Of a stretch of DNA of 34,645 nt, positions 32,486 to 34,645 are shown in pieces; within the stretch, counting starts at the first letter, position 1, and every line of letters begins with the position of its first letter. The stretch is from positions 1 to 34,645 of the forward strand of contig CAZCOH010000012.1 in the NCBI GenBank assembly GCA_964500645.1, read 5' to 3'. The stretch comes from CAYFIW01 sp964500645 (GTDB lineage Bacteria > Chloroflexota > Dehalococcoidia > Lucifugimonadales > UBA826). The notes beneath the pieces were generated by a model. The model was not told the origin of the DNA, ran no database searches, and saw only the letters and a list, made by a program, of their open reading frames with translations. The translations under genes were made by a program, and so were the position numbers.

Positions 32486-33157
32486 ATGGATGGACTATCC
32501 CTCACAGTATTACCAAGAGAAATAACTGGAAAAAAAGTTTCCACTCTCAGACGAGATGGAATAACACCTGTGCATTTATACGGCTCTGGCATAGATTCAC
32601 AATCCTTACAAGCTGACACAGCAACAATAGGAAAAGTAATAACTCAGGCAGGAACCAATGTGCCTGTGAATATAGTAATTGAAGGGCAAAACAGTGAAAA
32701 TATCTGTTTCGTAAGAGAAGTACAATTTCACCCTGTAACAGAACGACTAGTCCACGTAGACTTTATCAGGGTGGATGTCACAAAACCTATTAGGGCAAAC
32801 GTCCCAATCAATATAGATGGCCTAGCTCCGGCAGTTAGAAATCTGGGTGGCACACTCTTACAACCACTTCAAAGCGTAACCGTTGAAGCATTACCGATGG
32901 ACATACCAATAGTCTACACACTCCAGGCCGACAGCCTCATTGACTTTGACACCAACTTATATGTAAGAGACTTAGACATTTCGGATACAGTGGAAATCAT
33001 AAACGACGACGACGAATTAGTGGCAGGAGTTGTTGCACCTAGAATAGAAAGGGAAGTCTCGGTCATAGGTTCGGACGCCGAAGGAACCGACGGCGAAGCT
33101 ACGGAGGGTGGGGAAGCTGATTCTGCAACTTCAGAAGAAGGCCAAACCACAGAATAA
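32486..33157 (+). CDS. rplY: Large ribosomal subunit protein bL25 (Ctc/TL5 type)
   Basis: 5S rRNA-binding ribosomal protein of the long Ctc form. Residues 1-90 form the L25 domain (MDGLSLTVLPREITGKK, TLRRDGITPVHLYGSG, REVQFHPVTERLVHVDF). Residues 92-190 are the beta-rich TL5 C-domain (RANVPINIDGLAPAVRNLGG, DLDISDTVEI), and an acidic, Glu/Asp/Ser-rich tail closes the protein. The ATG is preceded by AGAAGGA about 10 bases upstream. pth, a frequent partner of ctc, is not next to it here. Confidence 0.94.
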   Translation: MDGLSLTVLPREITGKKVSTLRRDGITPVHLYGSGIDSQSLQADTATIGKVITQAGTNVPVNIVIEGQNSENICFVREVQFHPVTERLVHVDFIRVDVTKPIRANVPINIDGLAPAVRNLGGTLLQPLQSVTVEALPMDIPIVYTLQADSLIDFDTNLYVRDLDISDTVEIINDDDELVAGVVAPRIEREVSVIGSDAEGTDGEATEGGEADSATSEEGQTTE

Positions 33158-33238
33158 TAAACTCAAAGTTTGTGGATTGTTGACCCTGTCCGAGAGAAAC
33201 AACCTAACAGATTTTGCCTAGGAAATTAAGAGGCATAA

Positions 33239-33925
33239 ATGTGTGGGAGATTTACCCTTTACAGTGATTTAGCGGCACTTGCTGAGAGATTTAATTTTAA
33301 TCATTCGTCTCTACCGCTTCTACCGAACTACAATATATCACCTACTCAGGAAGTGCTTACTGTGACGCAGGGAAGTAATCCATCCTTTGAAGCACAGGCC
33401 AGATTTATGAAATGGGGCCTCATACCTCCTTGGGCTATAGATGAGTCTATTGGTAAAAGAATGATAAATGCACGATTAGAAACCATCGCATCTAAGCCTA
33501 GTTTTAAAGATTCATTTATTTACAAAAGATGTCTAGTCTTATCTGACGGATTCTATGAATGGCCGCAAAAAGGTGTCGTAAAAAACCCTATGTTCATTCA
33601 AGCATCGGATGAAAAACCTTTCGCATTTGCCGCTATCTGGCAAACTTGGAAATCAAATGGCAGAGAATCCATAGATTCCTGCAGTATATTGACAACTAGT
33701 TCCAAGAAATCGATGAGTTCAATCCATCATAGGATGCCGGTAATTTTAAACAAAAGAGCCGAGGAAAGATGGTTAAACAAAGATCTCACAAATTCTGTAG
33801 AACTTAGTATTATAATAGCTGAAAACATAAAAGAAGATTTGAAAGCTAGTGAGGTGTCCACATTTGTAAATTCTCCCTTAAATAATGGGGAGCCATGCAT
33901 ATCTCCTGTTGTAAGGCTACTATAA
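33239..33925 (+). CDS. SRAP-domain abasic-site processing protein (YedK/HMCES type)
   Basis: Covalently traps abasic sites in single-stranded DNA through its N-terminal cysteine and protects them from cleavage. The 228-residue protein starts MCGRFTL, with Cys2 exposed when Met is removed. The key residues are in place: N32 (NYNISPTQ), N77 and the RLET segment (77-82), E107 (GFYEW) and H163 in IHHRMPVIL. The ATG has little Shine-Dalgarno signal beyond GAGG about 5 bases upstream. It shares the region with endonuclease IV, another abasic-site enzyme, but they are in separate units. Confidence 0.95.
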   Translation: MCGRFTLYSDLAALAERFNFNHSSLPLLPNYNISPTQEVLTVTQGSNPSFEAQARFMKWGLIPPWAIDESIGKRMINARLETIASKPSFKDSFIYKRCLVLSDGFYEWPQKGVVKNPMFIQASDEKPFAFAAIWQTWKSNGRESIDSCSILTTSSKKSMSSIHHRMPVILNKRAEERWLNKDLTNSVELSIIIAENIKEDLKASEVSTFVNSPLNNGEPCISPVVRLL

Positions 33926-33986
33926 AAAACACAAAGGACACATCATAAAAATCAATTTCAAGCCCCTATACTAGGAGGATGACCAA

Positions 33987-34325
33987 ATGGGATCCAATTT
34001 ATATAAAGGATCAGGATATATACCAGGTATTGATGAAAAAGTAGAATTAACGGCTCAAATTAATGAGGAAGAAGGGTCCGTGGTAATTCATTTTGACCGT
34101 GAGGTAGGAGGTGAATCTACTTGGCACGGAAATGACGTGGAAATGAATCAACGCCCTAAGTATAACGAGATCGTTTTTCGAACCACCGACTTGCCAGTTG
34201 ATACCGTAGATCTGGTATGGAAGTTTAATGCCTCCAAAATTGATAACAGCCTAGCCGGCGTTATAGTACCTCAACCAAACAAACTAAGAGTGTCAGGCGA
34301 AAAGGGATTTGTACTTAACAAGTAA
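33987..34325 (+). CDS. Hypothetical short beta-rich protein
   Basis: I do not recognise this 112-residue protein. It has no signal peptide or membrane helix, few cysteines and alternating hydrophobic residues, so an all-beta fold is likely. Short blocks such as VELTAQINEEEGSVVIHFD, STWHGNDVEM and NEIVFRTTDLP may be conserved. AGGAGG lies 7 bases before the ATG, so it is well translated on paper. It is a short stand-alone gene whose 3' end forms a terminator. Confidence 0.65.
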   Translation: MGSNLYKGSGYIPGIDEKVELTAQINEEEGSVVIHFDREVGGESTWHGNDVEMNQRPKYNEIVFRTTDLPVDTVDLVWKFNASKIDNSLAGVIVPQPNKLRVSGEKGFVLNK

Positions 34326-34347
34326 TTAGTAACGATCCCTTTTTTTT
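34300..34347 (+). terminator. Terminator overlapping the end of the hypothetical gene
   Basis: Arms AAAAGGGAT (inside the coding end) and ATCCCTTTT flank a loop of 26 bases that contains the small inner hairpin ACTT-AAC-AAGT and the stop codon. Eight Ts follow. A long-looped but plausible rho-independent terminator, separating this gene from convergent rpoD. Confidence 0.6.
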
Positions 34348-34382
34348 CGAAGTGGTCCATAATTTCAAACCAGTATATAAGC

Positions 34383-34400
34383 AGCTAAATGACTTTAGCT
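34383..34400 (-). terminator. Hairpin overlapping the rpoD stop codon
   Basis: Arms AGCTAAA and TTTAGCT with a four-base loop include the rpoD stop codon on the minus strand. Only a short pyrimidine stretch follows, so it is a weak terminator candidate; translating ribosomes would cover its 5' arm. Confidence 0.3.
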
Positions 34401-34645
34401 TTCCAAATAGTCCTTTAATTTCTTGGATCTATTAGGATGCCTCAATTTACGAAGAGCTTTTGCTTCAATTTGACGAATCCTTTCTCTTGTTACACCAAAA
34501 TCTTTACCAACTTCTTCAAGAGTCCGACTTCTTCCGTCTTCCAACCCAAATCTGAGTTCTAAAACCCTTGCCTCTCTTTCATTAAGAGTATGAAGGACAT
34601 CTGTTACTTGTTCTCTCAGTAGTTGATAAGAAGCCGCCTCAACCG
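34395..34645 (-). CDS. rpoD: Main sigma factor RpoD/SigA, C-terminal part (5' end beyond window)
   Basis: The last 82 residues of a sigma-70 family factor, open to the right edge. They carry the full region 4: LNEREARVLELRFGLEDGR, then TLEEVGKDFGVTRERIRQIEAKALRKLRHPNRSKKL, the -35-binding helix-turn-helix of group 1 sigma factors. The R(V/I)RQIEAKALRKLRHP block is a signature of the primary housekeeping sigma. It ends DYLES and TAA at 34395-34397. Its presence supports reading promoters here by the TTGACA/TATAAT rules. Confidence 0.93.
   Translation of the reverse strand, partial: VEAASYQLLREQVTDVLHTLNEREARVLELRFGLEDGRSRTLEEVGKDFGVTRERIRQIEAKALRKLRHPNRSKKLKDYLES

Noticed and set aside
1..34645. 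tRNA, rRNA, riboswitch, transposase or attachment-site signals
   Set aside because: Intergenic stretches were read on both strands without finding cloverleaf, rRNA, riboswitch or transposon-end patterns; most gaps are too short.

Overview
The window is bacterial chromosomal DNA, visibly AT-rich and tightly packed, carrying mostly housekeeping and metabolic genes. The gene set suggests a marine Chloroflexota bacterium of the SAR202/Dehalococcoidia type. It includes an F420-dependent NADP reductase, EtfAB, desulforedoxin-type iron proteins, an MTHFR-like protein, Tat and SecDF export, a large peptide-transport lipoprotein and many catabolic enzymes. That placement is an inference from gene content, not a phylogeny. 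UGA is a stop codon here, because prfB carries the classical autoregulatory UGA frameshift. No rRNA, tRNA, CRISPR array, insertion sequence or phage gene was seen. A run of exactly 100 Ns at 15153-15252 shows that this is a scaffold with a gap inside etfB.

Region 1 (1-7.8 kb, all minus strand): rplS, priA and prfB are followed by a peptide ABC importer (substrate-binding lipoprotein, then permeases of the DppB and DppC types; the last runs off the left edge). prfB must be read across two frames and starts at 4729.

Region 2 (8.0-14.4 kb): tatA (+) faces a minus-strand operon of rRNA uracil methyltransferase, maf, tatB-like and tatC. lipA (+) follows. Then come minus-strand genes: two tiny tandem desulforedoxin-like genes (38 and 47 aa) behind a near-consensus promoter, an MTHFR-like gene, and an unrecognised double-zinc-ribbon gene. 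A gene-free AT-rich stretch of almost 500 bases with several short palindromes separates them from region 3.

Region 3 (14.9-24.9 kb, plus strand): etfB (gapped), etfA, an unknown gene, an F420:NADP reductase, a membrane-anchored HExxH protease, an MBL-fold hydrolase, peptide deformylase, a CCA-adding-type nucleotidyltransferase with an HD domain, secD and secF.

Region 4 (24.9-34.6 kb): a minus-strand dehydrogenase pair (DUF1932-type reductase plus zinc alcohol dehydrogenase). It is followed on the plus strand by endonuclease IV, a ferritin-VIT1 fusion, a DmpA-type peptidase, a SelA-like PLP enzyme, an aldo/keto reductase, ribosomal protein L25, an SRAP abasic-site protein and a short unknown gene. 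The 3' end of the main sigma factor gene (rpoD/sigA) enters from the right on the minus strand.

The most noteworthy items are the two unannotated desulforedoxin-like genes with their own promoter and structured leader, the prfB frameshift, the zinc-ribbon gene with hairpin-forming upstream DNA, and the DmpA/SelA-like/aldo-keto reductase catabolic cluster. I saw no clear evidence of a wholly new defence or mobile system.
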